From NCBI GenBank assembly GCA_945872285.1, contig CAMBZR010000062.1:1-20973 (forward strand): a stretch of DNA of 20,973 nt, written 5' to 3'. The position numbers were made by a program, and so were the translations under genes. Positions 1 through 7,884 of this stretch are shown here, piece after piece. Below the pieces are notes generated by a model. That model was not told the origin of the DNA. It made no database searches and saw nothing but the letters and a program-made list of their open reading frames with translations. Position 1 is the stretch's first letter. Each line of letters opens with the position of its first letter. The DNA is from Bordetella parapertussis. GTDB taxonomy: Bacteria; Pseudomonadota; Gammaproteobacteria; Burkholderiales; Burkholderiaceae_B.

Positions 1-41
1 GGCACAGCGCGACAAACTCGGCTAACGACCCAGCCTTGCGG

Positions 42-815
42 CTAAACAGGCTTCAAGCTCTGCAGGTACCGCTCATCGGCCTGTGTGAATAACCCTCGGG
101 CGCGCGCCTGCTCGATGAGTTCAGGCCGCTTTTCAAGCGTGAGCGCCAACGATTGTTCACGACGCCAACGCGCAATATGAGCGTGATTGCCTGACAGCAA
201 AACAGGGGGTACCCCCTCGTTCGCCAAGCTTTCGGGGCGCGTGTAATGTGGGCTATCCAGTAAGCCAGACAGCGAGTCTTGAAAAGAGTCTTGTGCTGAC
301 GATTGCCCATGATTTAAGGCGCCGGGCAAAAGTCTGACTGCAGCATCAATCATCGCCATCGCTGCGACCTCTCCGCCTGACAGCACAAAATCCCCTAACG
401 ACCATTGCTCGTTGACCTGACGATCGATGAAGCGTTGATCTATGCCCTCGTAGCGTCCACAAATAAAAATTGCTCCCGCGGATTGCGCCAGCCGACTTGC
501 CTGCGCCTGATTAAAAGGCTGACCGATTGGTGACAGTAGAACAACGGGGACTGGCTCGCCCGATAGTCGATGCGTCTGGACGCGATCCTCACGAATCGCC
601 ACAACCGCGCGCGTGAGGGGTTCTGCCATCATCACCATCCCCGGCCCGCCCCCATACGGACGATCGTCAACCGTGCGGTGTACATCTTGTGTGTAGTCGC
701 GGGGGTTCCAGGTTTTTAACGCCCACAGCGCATTGAGGTGCGCGCGTCCGGTGACGCCTAAATCACGCACCGCGCTAAACATTTCAGGAAACAAAGTGAC
801 GAGATCGATTCGCAT
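42..815 (-). CDS. trmD: tRNA (guanine-N1)-methyltransferase TrmD
   Basis: TrmD methylates N1 of G37 in tRNAs that read CNN codons, using S-adenosylmethionine, and so prevents +1 frameshifting. The 257-residue product has the family hallmarks in order: [13 protein letters not shown] at the N-terminus, [11 protein letters not shown] at 52-62, [11 protein letters not shown] at 93-103, and the trefoil-knot SAM-site segments [11 protein letters not shown] (119-129) and [10 protein letters not shown] (140-149). A linker follows with QDSF and [10 protein letters not shown] at 179-193; the Asp of QDSF corresponds by motif to the catalytic Asp of E. coli TrmD. Length is normal. The ATG lies 10 bases after the rimM stop and is preceded by an AGGGA Shine-Dalgarno, so it is cotranscribed with rimM. 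rplS usually follows in this operon, but only 41 bases remain in the window and no start is visible there. Confidence 0.97.
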   Translation of the reverse strand: MRIDLVTLFPEMFSAVRDLGVTGRAHLNALWALKTWNPRDYTQDVHRTVDDRPYGGGPGMVMMAEPLTRAVVAIREDRVQTHRLSGEPVPVVLLSPIGQPFNQAQASRLAQSAGAIFICGRYEGIDQRFIDRQVNEQWSLGDFVLSGGEVAAMAMIDAAVRLLPGALNHGQSSAQDSFQDSLSGLLDSPHYTRPESLANEGVPPVLLSGNHAHIARWRREQSLALTLEKRPELIEQARARGLFTQADERYLQSLKPV

Positions 816-825
816 TGCGAAGTCC

Positions 826-1422
826 CTAAAAATCTAGGGGCCAATCGGTATCTATTCGACGCGCAACGATATCCACGTGCTGCACGTGTGCCGCGACGAA
901 AGGCACGAGCATTTCTTGGGGCTTACCTTTTGCATCAAGCAGAGCAAGCGGTAGCCCAGCGGCTTGCTCTTGGAGTCTGTGCACTTTAAGTAAAGCATGC
1001 GCACCGTTATCAACGACTTCGTTGACAACACCCAGCAAACCAGCTTCACCAAAGACCTGGCAACCTACAAGATCGACCCAATAAAATTCATCGGTTTGCG
1101 CTTTGGGGAAATGCAGCCTTGAGACAAAGACCGTATATCCCCGCAGAGACTCGGCTAAGTCGCGTTCACCCACGCCTTCGAGGTCGGCAACGATCGTTGC
1201 GCCTTGAGGCCGCGCTTGTTTGACTTTGTGGGCAACCAAGGCTGCAGGCTTAGTTTGGGACGCAACCGGTGCAGCCAACCACCAAACAGGGGCAGCACGA
1301 AGCACAGTACCTTGAGTAGAGTGCGGCTGAATTTTTACCCAGCCGCGTACACCATAGGCTGAAATGATCCGACCTAGCTCGATCAGATCATCTGGCGCTA
1401 TTGCGGCGCCATCAACAGCCAT
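826..1422 (-). CDS. rimM: 16S rRNA processing/ribosome maturation factor RimM
   Basis: RimM binds ribosomal protein S19 and assists maturation of the 30S subunit head. The product is about 198 residues. Its N-terminal RimM domain opens with [21 protein letters not shown] and continues through the [15 protein letters not shown] segment. The C-terminal PRC-barrel half carries [13 protein letters not shown], a conserved hydrophobic core and [15 protein letters not shown] near the end. A TTG at 1425 directly abuts the rpsP stop, but the adjacent ATG at 1422 is the more natural start; no strong Shine-Dalgarno separates the two, so translation is probably coupled to rpsP. It is slightly longer than the E. 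coli protein, with alanine-rich spacer residues around positions 45-60. It sits between rpsP and trmD, as in most proteobacteria. Confidence 0.95.
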   Translation of the reverse strand: MAVDGAAIAPDDLIELGRIISAYGVRGWVKIQPHSTQGTVLRAAPVWWLAAPVASQTKPAALVAHKVKQARPQGATIVADLEGVGERDLAESLRGYTVFVSRLHFPKAQTDEFYWVDLVGCQVFGEAGLLGVVNEVVDNGAHALLKVHRLQEQAAGLPLALLDAKGKPQEMLVPFVAAHVQHVDIVARRIDTDWPLDF

Positions 1423-1425
1423 CAA

Positions 1426-1686
1426 TTAAGCCGCTGTCGCGACTTTTGCAGAGAAGTCTTTAACCAAGCGGGCAACCGCTGGTGACAACTGAGCACCAAC
1501 ACCAGTCCAGTGACTGACGCGGTCTAGAGCGATACGCAGACGCTCTTCGTTTGCATTGGCAACAGGGTTATAAAAACCAACGCGCTCAATAAAACGACCA
1601 TCACGGCGATCACGAGAATCGGTCGCTACGAGGTTGTAAAAAGGACGCTTTTTGGAGCCGCCACGGGCTAGGCGAATCACGACCAT
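1426..1686 (-). CDS. rpsP: 30S ribosomal protein S16
   Basis: Small-subunit ribosomal protein S16 binds 16S rRNA early in 30S assembly. The 86-residue product starts [20 protein letters not shown] and continues [21 protein letters not shown], which is the diagnostic S16 signature. The C-terminal half has the expected [21 protein letters not shown] segment and a short Ala/Lys tail. The ATG at 1686 has an AAGG Shine-Dalgarno eight bases upstream. It is the first gene of the rpsP-rimM-trmD block and has its own likely promoter in the 69-base gap after the TusA-like gene. Confidence 0.98.
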   Translation of the reverse strand: MVVIRLARGGSKKRPFYNLVATDSRDRRDGRFIERVGFYNPVANANEERLRIALDRVSHWTGVGAQLSPAVARLVKDFSAKVATAA

Positions 1687-1721
1687 AGGTAATACCTTGA
1701 AAATGTTCAGGAAAGTCTAGC

Positions 1722-1727
1722 AGTATA
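1722..1727 (-). promoter_or_regulatory. Candidate -10 element of the rpsP operon promoter
   Basis: The minus strand reads TATACT here, 35 bases before the rpsP ATG, which is a close match to TATAAT. The region 17 bases upstream (TTAGGC) matches the -35 consensus poorly. The gap between the TusA-like gene and rpsP (1687-1755) also holds an ACCCTT/AAGGGT inverted pair around a 13-base loop that overlaps the promoter; it could be a weak terminator of the upstream unit. Assignment is by motif only. Confidence 0.4.
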
Positions 1728-1755
1728 GCACCCTTTTCACAAAAGCCTAAGGGTT

Positions 1756-2022
1756 TTAAACAGCGGGTTTTGCGCGACGCTTCAGGTAGTGCGTGACAAT
1801 CGTGACCTCGTCGATCTGACCCAAGAGTTCATTGCCGGTTTGCCGACAAAAAGCCTGAAAATCTCGCACAGCGCCGCGGTCTGTCGTGATTACGCGCAAG
1901 ATCTCGCCGCTTGCAAGCGTCGCCAGTGCTTTTTTTGCACGCAAAATCGGCAAAGGGCACGCTAAACCAACGGCATCAACCGTCTGCTGAAACTCAGGAA
2001 CCGCCTCTGGTAAATCAGTCAT
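1756..2022 (-). CDS. TusA/SirA-family sulfur-carrier protein
   Basis: Small sulfurtransferase-like protein of the TusA family. These proteins carry a persulfide on a single conserved cysteine for tRNA thiolation or other sulfur relay. The signature GLACPLPILRAKKAL is intact, with the acceptor Cys at residue 22 inside CPLP. The expected beta-alpha-beta-alpha-beta pattern follows, including ILRVITTDRGAVRDFQAFCRQTGNELL. I chose the ATG at 2022 (88 residues) because AAGG lies six bases before it. An ATG at 2028 sits right on that Shine-Dalgarno, and a TTG at 2061 would overlap alaS. The gene begins 22 bases after the alaS stop and is probably cotranscribed with it. The C-terminal tail is basic (KRRAKP). 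Family membership is firm; whether it is the true tRNA-thiolation TusA or a paralogue cannot be told from sequence alone. Confidence 0.88.
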   Translation of the reverse strand: MTDLPEAVPEFQQTVDAVGLACPLPILRAKKALATLASGEILRVITTDRGAVRDFQAFCRQTGNELLGQIDEVTIVTHYLKRRAKPAV

Positions 2023-2044
2023 GCTCATCCTTACGCGGTCAATT

Positions 2045-4693
2045 TTAGACGCGGGATTCAACCCACGCTCTGACGCTGGCTAGCGCCCCTTGCAGCGAGG
2101 CTAAATCAGTGCCCCCTCCCATTGCCATATCGGGCCGTCCACCGCCCTTACCGCCCACCTGCGCGGCAACAAAGCCGACCAGATCGCCGGCCTTAATTTT
2201 GCCCGACCAGTCTGCGGTCACCCCGCCGACCAAACTAATCTTGCCATCCGCCGAGCGAGCGGCCAAGAGCACCACGGCCGACTTCAGGCGATCTTTCAGC
2301 TGATCAACCATCGCGCGCAAGTCTTTAGGGTCAACGCCCTGCACTTCAGTGACTAACAGCTTGACTCCCGCTGCCAGCGCGAGCGCTTGCTCGGTCAAAG
2401 CGTTGCCCGCGCTCGACGCAAGCTTCGCGCGTGCCTGCTCAAGTTCTTTTTCGACACCCTTAAGTTGCTCTTGCAACAGCGCGATACGGTCCGGCAGTTC
2501 GGCCGGCTGCGTTTTCAGGGCAGCGGCGGCGCGTTGTGCCGTCGCGTTCAGATTTTGAACCCAAGCCAGCGCATTGCCCCCAGTGACTGCTTCAATACGT
2601 CGCACTCCGGCTGCCACGCCGCCTTCGGAGATCACTTTAAATAAGCCGATATCGCCGGCTCGGGCCACGTGGGTACCCCCACATAATTCGCGAGAAAAGC
2701 CAATATCCAGTACGCGAACTGTGTCGCCATATTTCTCGCCAAAGAGCGCCATCGCACCACCCTTGACCGCCTCATCGTAAGACATCACCTGCGCACGCGC
2801 AGCCTGATTTTCGAGCACTTGCGCGTTCACCAGACTTTCGATTTTTATGATGTCATCGGCTGAGATCGGCGCATCATGCGCGAAGTCAAAACGCGTTTTA
2901 TCGGCATCCACCAACGAGCCTCGCTGCTGCACGTGCGCACCCAGCACTTGCCGCAGCGCTTTGTGCATTAAGTGCGTAGCCGAGTGATTACGCACAGTGC
3001 GCGCCCGGTAATCCGCATCAACTTGAGCGCGAACCGTTTGCCCCAGCGTCAAGGTGCCCGAGGTAAGTTTGCCGTGATGACCGAATACATTCGGCTGAAT
3101 TTTTTGCGTATCCAGAACAACGAAGTTTGCGGCGTCTTGTGCGCGAATTAAATGGCCCGTGTCACCCACTTGTCCGCCCGACTCGGCATAGAAAGGGGTT
3201 GCGTCGAGCACCACGATTGCATCTTGGCCCGCGGCCAGGCGCTCAACCGCGGCTCCGCCCACATACAAAGCCAAGACCTTGGCCTCAGTTTGCAAATGGT
3301 CATAGCCCTCAAACTGCGTCACCGCGCCCTGATACACCAAGCCCTCCGCCATTTTGAATTTGCCCGCGGCACGCGCCTGGTCACGTTGGCGTTCCATCGC
3401 AGTGTCAAAGCCAGCCTGATCCACTTCAACGTTGCGTTCGCGACAAATATCCGCAGTCAGGTCAAACGGAAAACCGTAGGTGTCGTAAAGCGCGAACACG
3501 GTATGACCATCGAGCGTTGGCGTTGGCGTAGCACCCGCCTGTGCAACAGGTAAGGCAGCAAGCGCAGCATCGAGAATCTTCATGCCATGTTCAAGTGTTT
3601 CGCCAAAACGCTCTTCTTCTTGCCGAAGCACCTGTTCAACGCGACCCGCCGCGTTGGTCAACTCAGGATAGGCCTCGCCCATCACACTGACTAAGTCTTT
3701 TACCAACAAATAAAAGAACGGTTTGGTTTGACCTAACTTATAGCCATGACGCAGTGCACGGCGCACGATTCGACGCAAAACATAGCCACGGCCCTCGTTG
3801 CTAGGGATGACACCATCAACGATCAAAAAACTGCAAGCGCGAATATGATCTGCAATCACCTTCAATGAGTTATGCGCTAAATCTTTGCAAGCCGTTTCGC
3901 GCGAAGCCGCCGCGATCAGCGCCACAAACAAATCGATTTCGTAGTTTGAATGCACATGTTGCAGCACTGCGGCCAGACGCTCGAGGCCCATACCGGTATC
4001 TACACAAGGTTTGGGAAGCGGCGTCATTGTGCCAGCCGCGTCTCGCTCGAACTGCATAAAAACAAGATTCCAGATTTCAATATAACGGTCGCCATCTTCT
4101 TGGGCCGAACCTGGCGGCCCGCCCCAGATCTCGGGGCCGTGATCATAAAAAATTTCGGTGCAAGGCCCACAGGGTCCGGTGTCGGCCATTTGCCAAAAAT
4201 TATCTGAGGCATAGCGCGCGCCTTTGTTATCGCCAATGCGAACAATGCGTTCGGCGGGAACGCCGATTGCGTTTAGCCAGATCCCATAAGCTTCGTCGTC
4301 GTCTTGATAGACTGTTACCCAGAGCTTTTCTTTGGGCAGCGCATAGACCTCGGTCAACAGCGTCCAGGCAAACTTGATCGCGTCGTGTTTGAAATAATCG
4401 CCAAAACTGAAATTGCCCAGCATCTCGAAAAAAGTGTGGTGCCTGGCGGTATAGCCGACGTTTTCAAGGTCATTGTGCTTGCCGCCGGCGCGAACGCTGC
4501 GTTGCGACGACGTAGCGCGCGTATAAGGGCGTGTATCTTTGCCTGTGAAGACATCCTTAAATTGCACCATGCCAGAGTTGGTAAACAGCAAAGTCGGATC
4601 GTTTCCGGGCACCAAGGATGACGAAGGCACGGCAGTGTGCCCTTGTGACTGAAAGTACTGCAAAAATTTTTGACGGATTTCGGACGTTTTCAT
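2045..4693 (-). CDS. alaS: Alanyl-tRNA synthetase
   Basis: Charges tRNA-Ala with alanine and edits mischarged Ser/Gly. With the start at the ATG at 4693 ([11 protein letters not shown]...) the product is 882 residues, close to the usual ~875. The class II catalytic core has LLFTNSGM at 35-42 and [15 protein letters not shown] at 87-101. The metal-binding editing domain has HSATH (570-574) and CGGTH (671-675), so the zinc ligands are intact. A coiled-coil-like stretch lies around 735-765. The C-Ala domain ends with the [15 protein letters not shown] motif at 847-861. The frame stays open for 49 codons upstream of this ATG, but that stretch has no family similarity and contains the promoter-like TATACT, so the longer version is rejected. 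The Shine-Dalgarno before 4693 is weak. It is followed by the TusA-like gene. Confidence 0.97.
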   Translation of the reverse strand: MKTSEIRQKFLQYFQSQGHTAVPSSSLVPGNDPTLLFTNSGMVQFKDVFTGKDTRPYTRATSSQRSVRAGGKHNDLENVGYTARHHTFFEMLGNFSFGDYFKHDAIKFAWTLLTEVYALPKEKLWVTVYQDDDEAYGIWLNAIGVPAERIVRIGDNKGARYASDNFWQMADTGPCGPCTEIFYDHGPEIWGGPPGSAQEDGDRYIEIWNLVFMQFERDAAGTMTPLPKPCVDTGMGLERLAAVLQHVHSNYEIDLFVALIAAASRETACKDLAHNSLKVIADHIRACSFLIVDGVIPSNEGRGYVLRRIVRRALRHGYKLGQTKPFFYLLVKDLVSVMGEAYPELTNAAGRVEQVLRQEEERFGETLEHGMKILDAALAALPVAQAGATPTPTLDGHTVFALYDTYGFPFDLTADICRERNVEVDQAGFDTAMERQRDQARAAGKFKMAEGLVYQGAVTQFEGYDHLQTEAKVLALYVGGAAVERLAAGQDAIVVLDATPFYAESGGQVGDTGHLIRAQDAANFVVLDTQKIQPNVFGHHGKLTSGTLTLGQTVRAQVDADYRARTVRNHSATHLMHKALRQVLGAHVQQRGSLVDADKTRFDFAHDAPISADDIIKIESLVNAQVLENQAARAQVMSYDEAVKGGAMALFGEKYGDTVRVLDIGFSRELCGGTHVARAGDIGLFKVISEGGVAAGVRRIEAVTGGNALAWVQNLNATAQRAAAALKTQPAELPDRIALLQEQLKGVEKELEQARAKLASSAGNALTEQALALAAGVKLLVTEVQGVDPKDLRAMVDQLKDRLKSAVVLLAARSADGKISLVGGVTADWSGKIKAGDLVGFVAAQVGGKGGGRPDMAMGGGTDLASLQGALASVRAWVESRV

Positions 4694-4856
4694 GCGCAGC
4701 ACACATTTGGTAGGCAAACCATCGCGCCCTAAAGTGACACGACCCTTAAACTCAAGCCGACAGTATAAAGGCTCTGTCCGAACCCGTCCGCCGAGCGTCC
4801 CCCTACTGTGGCCAAGCCCTTTGGGCGGCGATATCGACAAAAAGCGAGCTCAGTGC
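4694..4856 (-). promoter_or_regulatory. Intergenic region between pilV and alaS with candidate alaS promoter
   Basis: This 163-base gap separates the pilus operon from alaS. On the minus strand a TATACT (plus positions 4763-4768) lies 69 bases before the alaS ATG and is a good -10 candidate, but no convincing -35 lies 16-18 bases upstream. Just after the pilV stop, GAGC-ACTGA-GCTC followed by GCTTTTT could be a very short weak terminator. I see no gene in the gap. Confidence 0.4.
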
Positions 4857-5957
4857 TCAACGCAAGCAGATAAAGCTACGGTATTCGTCCTTCTCGTCCT
4901 GAGGATAACGCCACACGGCTAACAGTTGGGGCGAAAACCCTGCCGGACAATTGCACTCGCCCGTTTTAGGGTTGGTCATTTCAAGGCCATAGTAGTTAAA
5001 GGGTAAAAGCTCAACTAAATGCTGATTACGGTGGCATGAACGCCAACTGTGAGTCAAAAAGGCTCCACCGAAACTGGCTCCGGAAGACTGCCAGCGACTT
5101 TGGTGGCACGATAAAAGGCTGCCGTCGCCCGAGCGCGCGATCAACCCGTCAGCCTCGCAAGTCTGGCCAACTGTCGCCAGAGCTCCGACTTGAAGATATT
5201 CTCCGGCAGATACGCGCGCACCTGCACGCACCGCGCCAGCCGCGACAAGCTCTGTTTGCGAGGTGATGCTCTGCGCGACGTCTAGTTTGCCCTTCAGACT
5301 GGTGTCGCGCACATCGTCTCGCCGCACGAAATGAGCATATTGCGTCGAATCATAAAAACTTAAGGCTGCGATCGTTCCCACCGGGAAGGCCGCAAGCTCG
5401 GGGCTCGGTGGATTGCTTCGGTCCAGAGTCGCCCCTTTGATACGCCCCGGCACAAGGGGGTGGACCGAGGCGCCCTGACCCTCAAGAGCCATCAGTAACT
5501 TCCCCAGGCGGTTGCTATCAACAGCATGGCGTAGCTGGGCACCAACAGGCTGCGCCCAAACCAGCGCTTCGATTTTGCAGCCCTGCGTCAGGCACGGACC
5601 ACTGGGAACAAAGATCCGAATCCAAGGCTCATACCCCACAGAGGGTCGACTTGGAAACCCCTTTGACAAGTGGCCGGCCGCAACTAACTCTGCGATGGTC
5701 GGACGCCAGATATCGCGATAGCCAGAGCCCTGAGCGTCTGGCTGCACGATGCCAACCAGCAGATCTGCTTGACGCACCAGCATCTGGTCCACCGCTTTTT
5801 TAAGCGTGAGCAACCAAACACCGCTTGCTTGAGCGCTTGCGTCTTCGGCTTGTTGCATCCAAGCCGATGCACCCCACAGCGCGAGCAGCGAAGCCAAGAG
5901 CATCGCAACAATCAATTCGAGTAGCGCAAAGCCACTTTGTCTCTTGAGTGCTTTCAT
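4857..5957 (-). CDS. pilV: Type IVb pilus minor prepilin / tip adhesin PilV
   Basis: Predicted tip-located minor pilin of an R64-like thin pilus, the subunit that decides which recipient surface is bound. The product is 366 residues from the ATG at 5957, two bases after the pilS stop. It starts with a nine-residue leader and a prepilin site, RQSG/FALLELIVAML, with Glu at +5 and a hydrophobic helix to about residue 30. The middle has paired cysteines (122, 127). Cys267-EADGLIARSGDGSLLSC at 267-284 resembles the junction that ends the constant part of shufflon-type PilV proteins. The remaining ~80 residues are Cys-rich (309, 335, 337, 364), with ECNCPAGFSP at 334-343. An open 61-codon extension upstream lies inside pilS and is not used. 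There is no recombinase gene, shufflon repeat or alternative C-terminal cassette, so the adhesin looks fixed. Confidence 0.85.
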   Translation of the reverse strand: MKALKRQSGFALLELIVAMLLASLLALWGASAWMQQAEDASAQASGVWLLTLKKAVDQMLVRQADLLVGIVQPDAQGSGYRDIWRPTIAELVAAGHLSKGFPSRPSVGYEPWIRIFVPSGPCLTQGCKIEALVWAQPVGAQLRHAVDSNRLGKLLMALEGQGASVHPLVPGRIKGATLDRSNPPSPELAAFPVGTIAALSFYDSTQYAHFVRRDDVRDTSLKGKLDVAQSITSQTELVAAGAVRAGARVSAGEYLQVGALATVGQTCEADGLIARSGDGSLLSCHQSRWQSSGASFGGAFLTHSWRSCHRNQHLVELLPFNYYGLEMTNPKTGECNCPAGFSPQLLAVWRYPQDEKDEYRSFICLR

Positions 5958-5959
5958 GC

Positions 5960-6700
5960 TTAGCGAATCGTAAAAACAAACGTGTTGCGATCGCCGCTCA
6001 CGCACTGTGCATCGGCCAACATCGGGTTGTAGGCCATATGCGGCTCGGTCAGCGAGTTCTTGACCATAATCGGTCCGGCCGCTCCGGCAATCGTCACGAC
6101 CTCTGCCAGGCGCTGCAAAATCGACGCTAAGCCAGGGCATGCCGCCTGATTCACATCATTTAAGGTGAGCGAGAACGCCGAACCGTTCGAGGCGCCAGCC
6201 GCTGCTTGCGGCGCAACAATAATCACACCACGGCCAGAGCTACCCGTCCCCCCCAGACCGTGCGCAATACTTGCCCCGGGGCCAAAGCCCGTCACGGAGA
6301 CAACACTCGAGTTTCGCAACGCATTGGCCAGGGTGCCGCTGTCTACCCCCGCGTAAGGGCTTACCCCGAACCCGTTCGTATTCGCTTTCATCCGCGCCAC
6401 AAAGCGCTGCATTTCTTCAGCAACTCTGGGCACTTTATTTTCGATGACATAGCCCTGAATAGCCGGAATTCCGATAATGGCGATCAACATCATCAAGGTG
6501 GTCACAATCGATATCTCGATGAGTGAAAAGCCGGCCTGCTTTTGAGTCGTGCCAGCAGACAAGCCCAACCCGTGAACACGCCGCTGATTCAAGCGCCGCT
6601 TGCGCGCGAATCCTTTGGTGCAGGGTTGAAACAAGTTTGAGACGAGCGCAATCCGCTCATAGATCCAGTCGTCAGAAAAGACCAAAAATAGCTTTGTCAT
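5960..6700 (-). CDS. pilS: Type IVb major prepilin PilS
   Basis: Predicted major pilin, secreted through the PilN secretin after leader cleavage. The 246-residue product has the prepilin motif KQAG/FSLIEISIVTTLMML, with Glu at +5 and a hydrophobic alpha-1 helix. A mature domain of about 189 residues follows, rich in Gly, Ala and Ser, with two cysteines (in AACPG and DAQCVSG) that probably form the C-terminal disulfide loop. The ATG at 6700 is chosen because GGAG lies seven bases upstream; a TTG at 6718 overlaps that site. This start gives a 57-residue leader with a basic stretch (FARKRRLNQRR), well above the roughly 13-30 usual for type IVb prepilins. In-frame TTG codons would allow a leader of about 21, but have no evident Shine-Dalgarno. 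It is the penultimate gene of the pil operon, between pilR and pilV. Confidence 0.9.
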   Translation of the reverse strand: MTKLFLVFSDDWIYERIALVSNLFQPCTKGFARKRRLNQRRVHGLGLSAGTTQKQAGFSLIEISIVTTLMMLIAIIGIPAIQGYVIENKVPRVAEEMQRFVARMKANTNGFGVSPYAGVDSGTLANALRNSSVVSVTGFGPGASIAHGLGGTGSSGRGVIIVAPQAAAGASNGSAFSLTLNDVNQAACPGLASILQRLAEVVTIAGAAGPIMVKNSLTEPHMAYNPMLADAQCVSGDRNTFVFTIR

Positions 6701-6707
6701 AAAGGGG

Positions 6708-6711
6708 CTCC
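6708..6711 (-). promoter_or_regulatory. Ribosome-binding site that sets the pilS start
   Basis: The minus strand reads GGAG, then seven bases (CCCCTTT), then ATG at 6700. This is the best Shine-Dalgarno near the 5' end of pilS and supports the long-leader form over internal TTG starts. The codon at 6718 lies upstream of it and cannot use it. Confidence 0.6.
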
Positions 6712-6744
6712 AAAGCAAAATACGTTAAGTAAGAAAAAATATCA

Positions 6745-7884
6745 TTAGCGTGCATAGTGCAAGCTTAGTGCTTGCCTGAGTTCATCGAAGACACGAAAGT
6801 GCCAAAACGCAACAGCAAAAACCACGGCAACCGCGCTAAGCAGTAATAGCCAACGTAGCGCCGTCGCTTGTTTTTTTAAGCGCTCGACTGTGTGATCCGC
6901 CAACCGATTTTTAGTCCGCTGCAAACCTTCATCTAACCCGGCGGTGTGCACCATGTCAGTGAAATACCACCAAGTTTCGCGATCAATCAATCCGGTATTT
7001 AATGCCTCGACTGCCAAGGCACCGGTATCTATGCGACTCAGCATGTTGGCGATGTGGTGTTCCAGCCAAGGGACCGCGCCTCGCTGTTGAATCAAAAGCG
7101 CCTCGCGCAACCGTGCGCTTGTATTGCCGCGGGGTTTGAGAAGCACCGCCAACAAAGATAAAAAGCGTACCGCTTGGACAATTCGATAAAGCCGCCAAAT
7201 CCCCCACTGGTCGGCAAAGCCGCGGCCGAAGCCGCACCAGTGTGTCAAAGACCAGGACGTAAAAACAATCAACGCCAGGCTCATCCCCAACAAGAGTGGC
7301 CATAAAATTTTTAGCCACGCTGACGTCGCGAACAAAGCGCGCGTCAGCGAGCCATGGTGCTCAGACGGCACCGCTGCAAAGACACGCTCAAGATGGTCAG
7401 CAGTAAAAGTTGGAATCGAAAACACTGCGCAAATTGCCACCACCACGCCAACGAGTCCCACACACACTGTCTGGACGAACGCCTGGCGCGCAGCATCTGT
7501 GGTGCGTACCACCGCGGCCAACTGACGCAGCGTTTGCGTCAAAGCGCCAGAGCCCGCGTATTGCGCCGCCTGCACCGCCACAAGATCTTCGGTCGGCAGC
7601 GTACCGAACCAGGTTGCAAAAAGATCGCCACCACTTTTAGGAAATTTTTCGACCCATTGCCGAGACAGTACACCGCGCGGACCACGCCCTTCATAGCGAT
7701 GCGCATCGTCTTGAAAGACATTCAGAAGCGTTTTCGCACCTGCAGTCAAGGCTATGATTTCTGCCAGGTAATCGTAGTAATCCGACCGGTGCGCTTTAAA
7801 CTGGTTTGCCGCAAGTTTTACACGCCACTCGCGTAAGGCCGTATTTGTCGGGCGTTGGCGCAGACGTCGCCAAAAGTTACGCAC
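6745..7884 (-). CDS. pilR: Type IVb pilus inner-membrane platform protein PilR
   Basis: Polytopic platform protein of the GspF/PilC superfamily, which couples the cytoplasmic ATPase PilQ to pilin extraction. The 379-residue protein has two cytoplasmic T2SS-F-like halves and three clear membrane segments, near residues 138-157, 190-210 and 343-362. The end is short (HFRVFDELRQALSLHYAR), as in this family. The start is GTG at 7884, which overlaps the end of pilQ by eight bases (GTGCGTAA), so translation is probably coupled. No other start fits as well. Sequence conservation in this family is loose, so the assignment rests on topology, length and operon position between the ATPase and the pilin. 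A hairpin lies in its last codons, just before pilS. Confidence 0.85.
   Translation of the reverse strand: MRNFWRRLRQRPTNTALREWRVKLAANQFKAHRSDYYDYLAEIIALTAGAKTLLNVFQDDAHRYEGRGPRGVLSRQWVEKFPKSGGDLFATWFGTLPTEDLVAVQAAQYAGSGALTQTLRQLAAVVRTTDAARQAFVQTVCVGLVGVVVAICAVFSIPTFTADHLERVFAAVPSEHHGSLTRALFATSAWLKILWPLLLGMSLALIVFTSWSLTHWCGFGRGFADQWGIWRLYRIVQAVRFLSLLAVLLKPRGNTSARLREALLIQQRGAVPWLEHHIANMLSRIDTGALAVEALNTGLIDRETWWYFTDMVHTAGLDEGLQRTKNRLADHTVERLKKQATALRWLLLLSAVAVVFAVAFWHFRVFDELRQALSLHYAR
6759..6775 (-). other. Perfect hairpin in the last codons of pilR
   Basis: GCAAGC and GCTTGC flank a five-base loop, giving six perfect pairs. It lies inside the 3' end of pilR, about 60 bases before the pilS ATG. 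A T-rich stretch follows on the minus strand, but 15-20 bases away rather than adjacent, so it is not a classical terminator. A role as an mRNA processing or stability element before the major pilin gene is possible but unproven. Confidence 0.3.

Noticed and set aside
3152..3553. Plus-strand open frame of 133 codons opposite alaS
   Set aside because: It is antisense to conserved alaS codons; high-GC third positions produce such shadows, and its product shows no recognisable domain.
5958..6140. A 61-codon upstream extension of pilV inside pilS
   Set aside because: It overlaps coding sequence of pilS in another frame, and the true start two bases after the pilS stop gives a perfect prepilin leader.
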